Shown here: positions 43,316-51,115 of the stretch, piece after piece
Position numbering within the stretch: the first letter of the stretch is position 1
How the letters are laid out: every line of letters begins with the position of its first letter
From: Acidimicrobiales bacterium
GTDB taxonomy: Bacteria; Actinomycetota; Acidimicrobiia; Acidimicrobiales; SZUA-35
Assembly: GCA_041394265.1 (NCBI GenBank)
Contig: JAWKIO010000006.1
Coordinates: 248,001 to 312,000, forward strand
Reading direction: 5' to 3'
Length of the DNA stretch: 64,000 nt
Translations under genes and position numbers: made by a program
Notes under the pieces: model-generated
Database searches by the model: none
Seen by the model: only the letters and a program-made list of their open reading frames with translations
What the model was told of the DNA's origin: nothing

Positions 43316-44569
43316 CTACTCGGCCCGGTCGGCGAACACGTGGATCACGCCGGAATAGCAGGCGACCCACACCTCGTCGTTGAACGAGTCGTAGGTGATC
43401 CCGATCGGGTGATGGGCGGTGTCGAGGTTCTGCAGGATCTCGAAGTCCGAGGTGCGCACCTTCGACATCGTGTTCGACTCGTAGTTCACGACATACAACG
43501 CCGTGCCATCAGCAGAGATCGCCATGCTGCGCGGTGCAATCCCGGTGGACACCCGGTCGACGACTTGGCGGCTGGCGAGGTCGATCTTGATCACACGCCC
43601 TTCACCGTTGAGCGTGGCGTAGAGCGTGGTGTCGTCGGGGCTCAACACGAGGTGCCTCGGTGACTGTCCGACACCCTTCATCCAGTCGAGCTCGAACGTG
43701 GCCAGGTCGACGATGGCGATGTCGCTGCCGCCCATCACGGTGACATAGGCACGGGCCGAGTCCGACGTGATGGCGATCCCCCGAGGGTGACGGCCGAGCT
43801 CGATGGTGGCCACGGTGGTCTCGGTGGTCAGATCGATCACGCTCAGGTCGAACGTGCACCAGTTGGTCACCAGCAGCAACCGATCGTCGGGACTGACCGC
43901 CACATACTTCGGCACCGACCCCACCAGATAGGCCCGATCGATGACGGCGCTCGGGTCGGCGACCTTCGACAGGTCGAGGCGATAGACGTAGCTCGGATCG
44001 CCCTCGTCGTTGTTGCAGCTGTCACCCGGATCGGCGTTGAACCCCTGCCCGTACATCCGGTAGTTCGACACGTACGCGAACTGGCCGGTCGAGCCGAACG
44101 CCGCTTCGACCGGCGCGCCCTGATAGCTGCCGGACGGCACGTCATGGCCGAACGCGGCGAGGTCGACCGAGTCGGGCACCGTGGCGACCAGTGACTTGTC
44201 CGCGTCGAAGACCGAGATCGTGTGGCGATACATCATGTTCTGCGCGATGTAGAGGCCGGTCTGCGACGCGACAACCGATTTCGAACTGAGGTCTCCGGTG
44301 AGATCGGCGACCTTCTCGAGCGTCCGCTGATCACTCGGGACCGGTGGGGTGGTCGTGGTCGTCTCGACGGTGGTCGTCGTGGTCTCGACCGTCGTCGCGG
44401 TGGTCGTCGTGGTTGCCGCCTCGGTGGTTGCGACCACGGTCTCGGTGACTGCGGTCGTCGCCTGTGCCACCGTGAGTTCATCGGCGCCGGCGCCGACACA
44501 GCCGGCGGCAGCGAGTCCGGCGAGCATGATGACGCCGAGCGGCTGGCGACGGTGCCGACGACGATGCAC
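43316..44569 (-). CDS. YVTN-type beta-propeller lipoprotein
   Basis: The protein has 417 residues from GTG 44569, with GGAGG upstream. A lipobox LAAAGC gives lipidated Cys24. A Thr/Val-rich, probably flexible linker (about 30-75) follows. The rest is repeated blades with the patterns DRLLLVTNW, SARAYVTVMGG, TTLYATLNGEG and TALYVVNYESN, matching YVTN/cytochrome-D1-like propellers. It is likely surface-exposed and binds a partner or substrate; no active site is apparent. Confidence 0.87.
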   Translation of the reverse strand: MHRRRHRRQPLGVIMLAGLAAAGCVGAGADELTVAQATTAVTETVVATTEAATTTTTATTVETTTTTVETTTTTPPVPSDQRTLEKVADLTGDLSSKSVVASQTGLYIAQNMMYRHTISVFDADKSLVATVPDSVDLAAFGHDVPSGSYQGAPVEAAFGSTGQFAYVSNYRMYGQGFNADPGDSCNNDEGDPSYVYRLDLSKVADPSAVIDRAYLVGSVPKYVAVSPDDRLLLVTNWCTFDLSVIDLTTETTVATIELGRHPRGIAITSDSARAYVTVMGGSDIAIVDLATFELDWMKGVGQSPRHLVLSPDDTTLYATLNGEGRVIKIDLASRQVVDRVSTGIAPRSMAISADGTALYVVNYESNTMSKVRTSDFEILQNLDTAHHPIGITYDSFNDEVWVACYSGVIHVFADRAE

Positions 44570-44674
44570 AGGTGGTGAGTCCTCCACCCCTCCATCGTGC
44601 CCGCCCCCGAGTGATTTGGGACGGATCGGGTCGCTGGAAGTGGAAGATCCGGCGGCGTCGGGCACCGTGTCGAG

Positions 44675-45256
44675 ATGCCCGTTCGCTTCACCGATCCGCC
44701 CGGCCCTGAAGACCTCGTCAATCGAGATCCGCTGGCGCTGCTGATCGCGATGCTCCTCGATCAACAGGTCCCGATCACGTGGGCGTTCGCCGGGCCTGCC
44801 CGTCTGGCCGAACGCCTGGACGGCGGACTGTCGGCCGAGGTCATCGCCGAGATGGATCCCGGCGACTTCGTCGCGCTGGCCGCGGCCAAGCCCGCCATGC
44901 ATCGCTACCCCAAAGCGATGGCCATCCGCATCCAGGCACTGTGTCGCACGATCGTCGACGACTACGGCGGTGACGCCGGTCGGGTGTGGCACGACATCCC
45001 CGACGCACGCGAGGTGCGGGAACGGCTCGAGTCGTTGCCGGGCTTCGGCACCGAGAAGGCGCAGATCACCGTGGCGGTGCTGGCCAAACGATTCGATCTT
45101 GCGTTGGTCGATCTTCCGGCCGGCGCCGGCCCCTTCGCCGACGATCAGCCTCGGTCGGTCGCCGACATCGACGGGCCGGCCTCCCTTGCGCTGGTGAAGG
45201 AGTGGAAGAAGGCACAGCGGGCGGCCGGGCGATCCAAGGCCGACCCCACCGTCTGA
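44675..45256 (+). CDS. HhH-GPD-family protein (TIGR03252-like)
   Basis: The protein has 193 residues. The start PVRFTDPPGPEDLVNRDPLALLIAMLLDQQ (seen in parts) and the helix-hairpin-helix LESLPGFGTEKAQITVAVLAK near 114-134 (in parts) mark the HhH-GPD superfamily of base-excision DNA glycosylases. The catalytic Lys/Asp arrangement of active Nth or AlkA enzymes is not clear (LVDLPAGAGP), so it may be a divergent repair protein. It is a short single gene convergent with the hydrolase, 4 bp apart. Confidence 0.88.
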   Translation: MPVRFTDPPGPEDLVNRDPLALLIAMLLDQQVPITWAFAGPARLAERLDGGLSAEVIAEMDPGDFVALAAAKPAMHRYPKAMAIRIQALCRTIVDDYGGDAGRVWHDIPDAREVRERLESLPGFGTEKAQITVAVLAKRFDLALVDLPAGAGPFADDQPRSVADIDGPASLALVKEWKKAQRAAGRSKADPTV

Positions 45257-45259
45257 GGT

Positions 45260-46027
45260 CTACTCGAGCGCGTTGCGAGTCCGCTCGAGCCAGCCGAGCA
45301 GGATCGCCAGCGCCCGTGGGTCGTGGCGGAGCTGGTGGCCGGCACCCTGGATGACCCGGAGCTCGGCCGCACCGTGGGCTTCGGCCACCATGCGGGCGTC
45401 GAGTTGGGGCACCAGTTCGTCCTCGGAGCCGTGCAGCACGGCGAGGTCTCGCGGCGAGTACTTCTCCGCTCCGAGGGTGGCCCGGATCTGGGCCAGCTGT
45501 TTCTTCCACGCCACGAAGTCGGGCGGATAGGCCGCCGTCTTGATGACGCCGATCTCGTGGGCATGGGCGAGGAGCCGCTCGGGGCGGCTGGCCCAGTCGT
45601 CGAAGTCCGCCGGCGAACCGCACACCGCCACCCCCGACACGTGCTCGTCGGTCGATGCTGCGACCAGACCGACGGCACCCCCAGTCCCGAATCCGCAGAC
45701 GAAGACCGGGCGAGTCGGAGCGAGTCCGCGCAGATGATCGAGCCCGGCGTGGACGTCGTCGACCCAACCGGCGAGGCTGAAGTCACCGGTCGACGAGCCA
45801 CAACCCCGAAACCTGAGTGACAACGCCGTCCACCCCATCTCGGTGGCGATGCGGTCGGCCAGCTCCGGCAGGTCGTTGGCGAGATCGGAAGCCGCTACCG
45901 CCCCCGACGGAAAGCCGTGGAGCAGCAGGACCGACGCCAGTCCGCCACCGCCGCCGACACCGGGACGGGCCAGATGTGCTTCGAGTACCGCCCCTTCGGT
46001 GGAAGGGATCGAGATCTGCTCAGTCAG
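45260..46027 (-). CDS. Alpha/beta hydrolase with probable CTG start
   Basis: The conserved protein sequence clearly extends upstream of the first ATG (45838): the frame reads ISIPSTEGAVLEAHLARPG, VLLLHGFPSG and DLANDLPELADRIATEMGW without a stop. No ATG, GTG or TTG lies in that extension. The best start is CTG at 46027 (LTEQISIPS, normally MTEQ...), with GAGG about 8 bp upstream and an 8-bp overlap with the previous stop. That gives 255 residues. The fold has CGFGTGGAVG as nucleophile elbow (the Ser is replaced by Thr or a neighbouring residue), LHGSEDELVPQ for the acid and GAGHQLRHDP for the His, as in dienelactone-hydrolase-like proteins. Confidence 0.85.
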   Translation of the reverse strand: MTEQISIPSTEGAVLEAHLARPGVGGGGGLASVLLLHGFPSGAVAASDLANDLPELADRIATEMGWTALSLRFRGCGSSTGDFSLAGWVDDVHAGLDHLRGLAPTRPVFVCGFGTGGAVGLVAASTDEHVSGVAVCGSPADFDDWASRPERLLAHAHEIGVIKTAAYPPDFVAWKKQLAQIRATLGAEKYSPRDLAVLHGSEDELVPQLDARMVAEAHGAAELRVIQGAGHQLRHDPRALAILLGWLERTRNALE

Positions 46028-46223
46028 CGCCGGTGCCTCGGTACGGCGTGAAACCGCGGTTGCGAGCTTCGGCGAGCGTGTCCGGGCCGAAGCACAGGTA
46101 GGTGCCGGCCGCCATCAGCTCGTCGATGAGCGTGGTATCGGTCATGGCATCGATGTCGTAGACGACCAGGTTGCGCTTGTCGCCGACCCACTGGTGATGC
46201 TCGAACTTGATTGGGCGTTCCAT
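46020..46223 (-). CDS. Small conserved-looking hypothetical protein (67 residues)
   Basis: From ATG 46223. It begins MERPIKFEHHQWVGDKRNLV and contains VYDIDAMTDTTLIDELMAAG and FGPDTLAEARNRGF, so it appears soluble and mixed alpha/beta. It overlaps the next gene by 8 bp, suggesting translational coupling with the hydrolase. I recognise no family. It could be a regulator or partner of the hydrolase; that is inference. Confidence 0.75.
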   Translation of the reverse strand: MERPIKFEHHQWVGDKRNLVVYDIDAMTDTTLIDELMAAGTYLCFGPDTLAEARNRGFTPYRGTGAD

Positions 46224-46609
46224 CGGCTCGCACTCTAGCCGGTCGTGTTGCGGCGAGCGGCCCTCGACGTGGAGCCTGCACCGCCGGAAAAACTGCGAGC
46301 GTCGGAGCCAGCGGGCGCTGACTCCGACGCTCATCTATCCCGGTGACGTCGACCGAATCGGTCGACTTCGTCGTTGGAATTCACTGGAACCACATGACCA
46401 CTTCACGACGAGTGGGACCGGCTCGCCAGATCATGTGCCGGTGACCGAGTTGGATTGACCAACCCCCAGTGGACGAGCTAGCGCTCGGCCACCTCCAAGG
46501 TCCCCTTGCTTTGTTCAGACAGTTGGACCACCTCCTTCCTCTTGGTCCGGTCAGTGTGACACACCGGACCGCACTCGGAAAAGGCATTAACGCGCCATGA
46601 CGACGAGTC
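46224..46609. other. Intergenic region with two perfect inverted repeats
   Basis: No convincing gene in 386 bp. GAGCGTCGGAG (46297-46307) pairs with CTCCGACGCTC (46322-46332) and GGTCCGGT (46544-46551) pairs with ACCGGACC (46563-46570). The second lies 40 bp beyond the stop of the 46610 gene and may end its transcript, although no T-run follows. A 17-codon minus-strand frame (46478-46531) has an AGGAAGGAG stretch that touches its GTG; I cannot tell if it is translated. Confidence 0.6.
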
Positions 46610-47104
46610 CTACGGGTGGCTCGTCGTTTCGTCGTCGTCGGCCGCCGAGGGCAGCATCGGGAGTTCGGCGAGGTCGGCCTGGACTTTGACCGGGTCTTCG
46701 ATGTGGATGGCCCCCATGACCTGCAGATAATCGCTGTGGGCCTGGATGATGGCGGCGACCTGCTCTGGGGTGACGGCGAGGTGGTTGACGTCGGCTCGCT
46801 CCAGCACGTAGCCGATGGCGTCGAACTGCTCGAACACGATCGGCCCTTCGGCAACACCCTCGGGCGAGAAGTCATACGCCTGGATCCACTCGAGGTGCAT
46901 GCGGAGCACTCGGCGCAGGTCGTCGTAGGAGATCTCGGCCGTGATGTGGTCCGGAAGGGCCTGAGCGCAGAACTCGATGGCCTCATGGGCGTCGACCACG
47001 ATCTGGTCAGGCATGGTCTCGGTCTTGCCGACCGCCCAGCCGGTGAACGCGAACCCGAGGGCGACGATCAACACGGCGGCGACGATGAGAAGTGCGATGG
47101 CCAC
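46610..47104 (-). CDS. Membrane-anchored hypothetical protein
   Basis: The protein has 164 residues from GTG 47104. One N-terminal hydrophobic helix (about 2-26) anchors it, with most of the rest soluble and acidic. The soluble part has HEAIEFCAQALPDHITAEIS and ISYDDLRRVLRMHLEWIQAY, and looks helical. I recognise no family. It stands alone, with a terminator-like repeat downstream. Confidence 0.75.
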   Translation of the reverse strand: MAIALLIVAAVLIVALGFAFTGWAVGKTETMPDQIVVDAHEAIEFCAQALPDHITAEISYDDLRRVLRMHLEWIQAYDFSPEGVAEGPIVFEQFDAIGYVLERADVNHLAVTPEQVAAIIQAHSDYLQVMGAIHIEDPVKVQADLAELPMLPSAADDDETTSHP

Positions 47105-47168
47105 GCCCCAACGCTAATTGCTCGGGATGCCAACGCGTGGATCGACCGAGTCGGCTCCAAAACAAGGC

Positions 47169-47198
47169 GTTCCCCGCCCACCGAAGTGAGCGGGGAAC
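47169..47198 (-). terminator. Terminator hairpin of acyl-CoA dehydrogenase gene
   Basis: GTTCCCCGC (47169-47177) pairs with GCGGGGAAC (47190-47198). On the minus strand the hairpin is followed by GCCTTGTTTTGG, a T-rich tract. It sits 37 bp past the stop of the 47235 gene. Confidence 0.8.
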
Positions 47199-47234
47199 GA
47201 AGCAGAAACTCGGATCGGCGAAGCCGAACCGGGA

Positions 47235-48338
47235 TCAGAGCCCGATGCGCTGGGCCAGCTGCTCCCGGTGATAGGCCGGATCACCGAACATGAGCTCGGA
47301 GCTCTTGGCCCGCTTGAAGTAGAGGTGCGCCGGGTGCTCCCAGGTGAAGCCGATGCCACCGTGGATCTGGATGTTCTCGGCCGCAGCGTGGAAGTACGCC
47401 TCCGAGCAGTAGGCCTTGGCCAGCGAGGCAACCGACGGCAGTTCGTCGTTGCGCTCGGCGGCGCACCACAGGCCGTAGTAGGCAGCCGACTTCGCCGACT
47501 CGACCTCGAGGAGCATGTCGGCGCACTTGTGCTTGATGGCCTGGAACGAGCCGATCGGGCGACCGAACTGGACGCGGTCCTTGGCGTACTGCACGGCCAT
47601 CTCGAGCACGAACTGGGCACCACCGACCTGCTCGGCGGCAAGCGCGATGGCCGCGAGGTCGAGGGTCTTGACCAGGGTGTCCCAGCCGCCACCATCGGTG
47701 CCGATGAGCTTGCCCTGGGCACCGTTGAGCTCGATCTTGGCCTGCTTGCGGGTCTGGTCCATGGTGGACAGCGCCGTGGCGGTCACGCCGGGATCGGACG
47801 AATCGACGGCGTAGAGGCTGATGCCGGCGTCGGACTTGGCGGCAACGACCAGCAGCGAGGCGGTGGCGCCGTCGATCACGAAGCTCTTGGTACCGGTGAT
47901 CTTGCCGGAGGCGTCGGCCGTGGCGGTGACGGCGGAGTCGTCCCACTTGCCGTTCTCTTCGGTGTAGGCCAGCGTGGCGATGGTCTCACCGGAAGCGATG
48001 CCAGGCAGGTATTCGGCCTTGGCGGCATCGTCACCCGACTCGAGGATGGCGAGGCTGGCGAGCACGCCGGAGAAGAACGGGGCGCACAGCAGGGCACGGC
48101 CCATTTCCTCGAGCACCACGCCGAGTTCGACGAAGGTGTAGCCCTGGCCGCCGAACTCCTCGGGGATGATCAGGCTGGGTAGACCCATCTGCTCGGCCAT
48201 CTGGCTCCAGACCTTGGGGTCGTAGCCCGAGTCGGTCTCCATCATTTCGCGCACGGCAGCTTCAGAGGACTTCTCCTCCATGAACTGACGGACGAACTGG
48301 CGGAGCTGTTCTTGTTCTTCTGTGAAAGCGAAATTCAT
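47235..48338 (-). CDS. Acyl-CoA dehydrogenase family protein
   Basis: The protein has 367 residues. It begins MNFAFTEEQEQLRQFVRQFM and shows the middle-domain pattern ATLAYTEENGKWDDSAVTA and C-terminal YAKDRVQFGRPIGSFQAIKH (about 242) and QIHGGIGFTWEHPAHLYFKR (about 331). It uses FAD to dehydrogenate an acyl-CoA in the cytoplasm. The usual base Glu near the C-terminus is not obvious, as in FadE-like partner subunits that work as heterodimers. The nearest other family member is at 54737. Confidence 0.93.
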   Translation of the reverse strand: MNFAFTEEQEQLRQFVRQFMEEKSSEAAVREMMETDSGYDPKVWSQMAEQMGLPSLIIPEEFGGQGYTFVELGVVLEEMGRALLCAPFFSGVLASLAILESGDDAAKAEYLPGIASGETIATLAYTEENGKWDDSAVTATADASGKITGTKSFVIDGATASLLVVAAKSDAGISLYAVDSSDPGVTATALSTMDQTRKQAKIELNGAQGKLIGTDGGGWDTLVKTLDLAAIALAAEQVGGAQFVLEMAVQYAKDRVQFGRPIGSFQAIKHKCADMLLEVESAKSAAYYGLWCAAERNDELPSVASLAKAYCSEAYFHAAAENIQIHGGIGFTWEHPAHLYFKRAKSSELMFGDPAYHREQLAQRIGL

Positions 48339-48382
48339 GCGGGGTACTGAAGCACACGGTTCGTACCGTTTCCAAATGGGAT

Positions 48383-48404
48383 TGTGTACACACGTGCTAC
48401 ACGT
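48383..48404. promoter_or_regulatory. Inverted-repeat operator candidate upstream of vapBC
   Basis: TGTGTACACA (48383-48392) is a perfect palindrome, followed by ACGTG-CTA-CACGT (48392-48404), arms of five with a 3-bp spacer. It is 27 bp upstream of the antitoxin ATG and fits binding by a VapB dimer that represses its own operon. Confidence 0.5.
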
Positions 48405-48430
48405 CGGCGAGTCGGAGTAGGGTGAGCGGC

Positions 48431-48712
48431 ATGATCGAACGAGTCGGGGTCCGAGAGCTCCGCAATCAGGTGGCCGCGCTCGTGCGTCGAGCCGGTGATG
48501 GTGAGCGGCTGATCGTCACGGTCGACGGTCGCCCGCTGGCCCAGCTCGGCCCCATCGAACCACCGGCCGGACAGGCCACGCTCTGGGACCTCGCCGGGGC
48601 CGGACTGATCGAGCCGCCCCGGCGCCATGACCGCCCCGCCGCTCCCCCGCCCATGCCCGTGCCCGCCGATGTCCGGGCCGATCGCCTGCTCGACCAGGTG
48701 CGAGGGCGATGA
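48431..48712 (+). CDS. vapB: Phd/YefM-type antitoxin (VapB-like)
   Basis: The protein has 93 residues. ATG 48431 has GGGTGAG upstream; a GTG at 48422 is also in frame. The N-terminal half is a Phd/YefM DNA-binding fold (VGVRELRNQVAALVRRAGDG, VDGRPLAQLGPI). The C-terminal half is Pro- and Arg-rich and probably wraps the toxin. It ends by overlapping the toxin start (ATGA). The pair is a type II toxin-antitoxin unit. Confidence 0.93.
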   Translation: MIERVGVRELRNQVAALVRRAGDGERLIVTVDGRPLAQLGPIEPPAGQATLWDLAGAGLIEPPRRHDRPAAPPPMPVPADVRADRLLDQVRGR

Positions 48713-49152
48713 CCGACACCCAAACGATCGATGCTGCGCCAAGCGTGCTCGTCCTCGACACATCTGCCCTGCTCCGTCGCTACATCGCCGACGCCCATCG
48801 CCCACTCGTCGTCGATGCCATGAACGAGGCCGAAGCGTGGGCGGCCTCGGCCGTCGCCCGGACCGAGCTCCAGCTCGGACTGTTCGCGGCCGCGGTGAGC
48901 CCTCGATCCCGAGACGAGCTGTGGGCTGCGGTGCGCAACGATTGGGAAGCCATGTGGGAGATCCCACTCGACCGTCGCTGCCTGGCCCGGGCCACCGAGA
49001 TCGGCGCCCGCTACGGACTCTCGCTCGTCGATGCCCTCCACCTGGCCGCCGCCGACCGCCTCCCACGCCCGGTGCGCTACTGCACATTCGAGCGCCAGCA
49101 GATCCCGGCCGCCGCCGAGCTCGGCTTCGAGGTCATCAGCCCCTACGGCTGA
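48709..49152 (+). CDS. vapC: PIN-domain toxin (VapC)
   Basis: The protein has 147 residues. Metal-binding acidic residues are visible in VLDTSALLRRY (Asp about 17), ARTELQLGLF (Glu about 53) and LVDALHLAAADR (Asp about 106). PIN toxins cut specific RNAs when freed from the antitoxin. It is translationally coupled to vapB and ends before a bidirectional terminator. Confidence 0.94.
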   Translation: MTDTQTIDAAPSVLVLDTSALLRRYIADAHRPLVVDAMNEAEAWAASAVARTELQLGLFAAAVSPRSRDELWAAVRNDWEAMWEIPLDRRCLARATEIGARYGLSLVDALHLAAADRLPRPVRYCTFERQQIPAAAELGFEVISPYG

Positions 49153-49203
49153 GCACACTCCGCCGTCGCCTGCGACCCCATCACCCGTCGGGACAGTGAA
49201 ATG

Positions 49204-49237
49204 GGACGAAATCGACCATTCATGGTCGGTTTCGTCC
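49204..49237. terminator. Bidirectional terminator between vapC and a J-domain gene
   Basis: GGACGAAATCGACC (49204-49217) pairs with GGTCGGTTTCGTCC (49224-49237) over 14 positions with one G-T wobble and a 6-base loop. CTCTTTGG follows on the plus side. It lies between the convergent ends at 49152 and 49282. Confidence 0.8.
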
Positions 49238-49281
49238 TCTTTGGTCCGACCCCGAGTGGTTCGGGCCCGACTACCGTCGAC

Positions 49282-49806
49282 TCAGGCGTTGGCCAGTTCG
49301 TCGGCCAGGAGGGACGCAAACAGCTGCTCGTCGTCGCCGACGGCGGGCCGTGCGCCGCGAACCATGCTCGCACGAAGCGTTCCGGTCGCCGTCGTCGCCA
49401 CGTCGGTGATGTCGATCGCCGTCACCGGCCGTGTCGAGGTGAACCAGGCACCCGAGCGGCGAGGCCGAGCGACATCGGCGAGCGAGCGGTCGGAAGTCGG
49501 CACATCGGTGACCGGGACATTGGCAACCGGGACGCTCGTGGCCGGGACATTGGCGACGGGGACGCCGGCGACCGAGAAGTTGGTCGGCGGATGGGCGTCG
49601 ATCAAGGCCTCGGGTGCTGCCGCCAGGGCGATCTCGTAGGCGGAGCGCAGCTCGACGAACGCATCGGCCGAGTCCGCCGATGACGACGAGACCCCGAACG
49701 CGTCAGGATGAGCCCCTTTCACCAGGGCTCGAAAAGTGGTCTTGATCTGCTGCTTGGTCGCGCCCGGCTCGAGGCCGAGCACGGCAAGGGCCGTGCTTCC
49801 ATCCAT
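49282..49806 (-). CDS. J-domain protein with pentapeptide-like repeats
   Basis: The protein has 174 residues from ATG 49806. Residues about 5-60 are a J-domain with intact HPD at 33-35 (ALAVLGLEPGATKQQIK, GAHPDAFG), so it could stimulate a DnaK partner. Then come repeats of the form VPVANVPATS / VPVTDVPTSD, a flexible region, and a C-terminal domain with RPVTAIDITDVATTATGTLR. The target is unknown. It is the second J-like protein in the window; the first (37874) lacks HPD. Confidence 0.82.
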   Translation of the reverse strand: MDGSTALAVLGLEPGATKQQIKTTFRALVKGAHPDAFGVSSSSADSADAFVELRSAYEIALAAAPEALIDAHPPTNFSVAGVPVANVPATSVPVANVPVTDVPTSDRSLADVARPRRSGAWFTSTRPVTAIDITDVATTATGTLRASMVRGARPAVGDDEQLFASLLADELANA

Positions 49807-50006
49807 GGAATGCCGTCCTCCGTGACGGATCTGCACCCCGACATCCTGCGGGGCGTACTGCTGCACCCTGCAACGTGCGGGGCGTACTGCTGCTGAAGCG
49901 AGATCCTTCTCACCTCACTCGCAGTATCGACCCGTCACCCTCCGTCGTGAGACACGCGTCAAAGAGATCACGAACTGTCGGGCGTTCGAGCTCAGACTGG
50001 TGAACC

Positions 50007-50044
50007 GTCGACACTGGAGCCCGGTTCCGGGCTTCAGTGTCGAC
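50007..50044. repeat. 18-bp hairpin with repeated half-site
   Basis: GTCGACACTGGAGCCCGG (50007-50024) pairs with CCGGGCTTCAGTGTCGAC (50027-50044) with one G-T pair and a 2-base loop. Its right half recurs with one change as GGGCTTCAGCGTCGAC at about 50058-50073. The region 49807-50112 otherwise shows only a 17-bp direct repeat (GCGGGGCGTACTGCTGC, twice near 49850-49895) and no gene. The hairpin may end the SDR transcript. Confidence 0.7.
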
Positions 50045-50112
50045 AGTTGGGCAAAGTGGGCTTCAGCGTCGACGGTTGGCTGCGGTGGTGGCCTGGTTGC
50101 GGAGCGGGGGAC

Positions 50113-50955
50113 TCAGACCTTGGGGGCGATGGCGTCGCCGGGGAGGGGGCCGTCGGGGTAGAGCGAGGCCTGGAAGCGGCGCATGCCGGCGAGCCAACGG
50201 TCGATGTCGGTCGCCTTGCGCTCGACATAGGTGGCGACGCCGGGATGGGGCAGCACCCAGAACGTCTCGTCGCGCATCGCCTCGATGCACTTCTGCGCCA
50301 CCTCCTCCGAGGTGACCACACCATCGGCAGCGGCCACGCCGGTCTCGAGGCCGTCGTCGCCCATCGCCGCGTTGCCACGATCGGGGCTGTTGATCACGAT
50401 GTTGGTGGCCACCGCCTGTGGGCACAGCACCGACACTCGGATGCCCTGGTGGTGATGGGTGATCGACAGCCACTCGGCCAACGCCACCGCCGCGTGCTTG
50501 GTGATCGAATACGAGAGCGATCCGATCTGGGTGAGCAGGCCGGCAGCCGACGCCGTGTTGAGCAGGTACCCCTCACCTCGGGCGATCATCGATGGCAGCA
50601 CGGCCCGAGCGGCGTAGATGTGGGCCATGACGTGCACGTCCATCATCTTCTGAATGCGCTCGTTGGTGTCTTCGACGCCACCCGAGGTCACGAACCCGGC
50701 GTTCGAGACGAACACGTCGATCGGGCCCTGGGCCGACTCGACGGCCTCGACCATGGCGACGATCGCCGCCTCGTCGGACACATCGATGGCGAAGGCCGTG
50801 CCGCCTACCTCGGCGGCCACTCGCGCGGCCTGTTCCTGGCTCAGGTCGGCGACCACGACATGTCGGGCCCCCTCGGCCTTGGCGGCGCGAGCCAGGGCCT
50901 CCCCGATACCCGATCCTCCACCAGTGATGACGACGACTCGATCCTTGAGCTCCAT
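50113..50955 (-). CDS. SDR-family oxidoreductase
   Basis: The protein has 280 residues from ATG 50955. The Rossmann loop is VVVITGGGSGIGEAL (7-21), NAG motif FVSNAGFV (about 84), catalytic Ser-Tyr-Lys in NTASAAGLLTQIGSLSYSITKHA (in parts, near 135-160). The long C-terminus past 220 reads WVLPHPGVATYVERKATD. It reduces or oxidises a hydroxyl or keto group with NAD(P). The substrate is unknown. Confidence 0.92.
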   Translation of the reverse strand: MELKDRVVVITGGGSGIGEALARAAKAEGARHVVVADLSQEQAARVAAEVGGTAFAIDVSDEAAIVAMVEAVESAQGPIDVFVSNAGFVTSGGVEDTNERIQKMMDVHVMAHIYAARAVLPSMIARGEGYLLNTASAAGLLTQIGSLSYSITKHAAVALAEWLSITHHHQGIRVSVLCPQAVATNIVINSPDRGNAAMGDDGLETGVAAADGVVTSEEVAQKCIEAMRDETFWVLPHPGVATYVERKATDIDRWLAGMRRFQASLYPDGPLPGDAIAPKV

Positions 50956-51115
50956 GACGCCGCACGGTAGAGAACAACCTCGGTCGACACCAACACCGTC
51001 GCGCTCTGCCGGTCGCCGACCCTTGGCTGTCGTCCCGCCCACCCTCGACCGCCCGTGCCCTCGGATCGTTCCTACCCTCGACCATGCGTGCTCATCGCTG
51101 TGCTTCACTCGGCCG

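Noticed and set aside
46478..46531. 17-codon leftward mini-frame with a purine-rich stretch
   Set aside because: The ribosome-site-like AGGAAGGAG touches the GTG with no spacing, and the frame is too short to judge.
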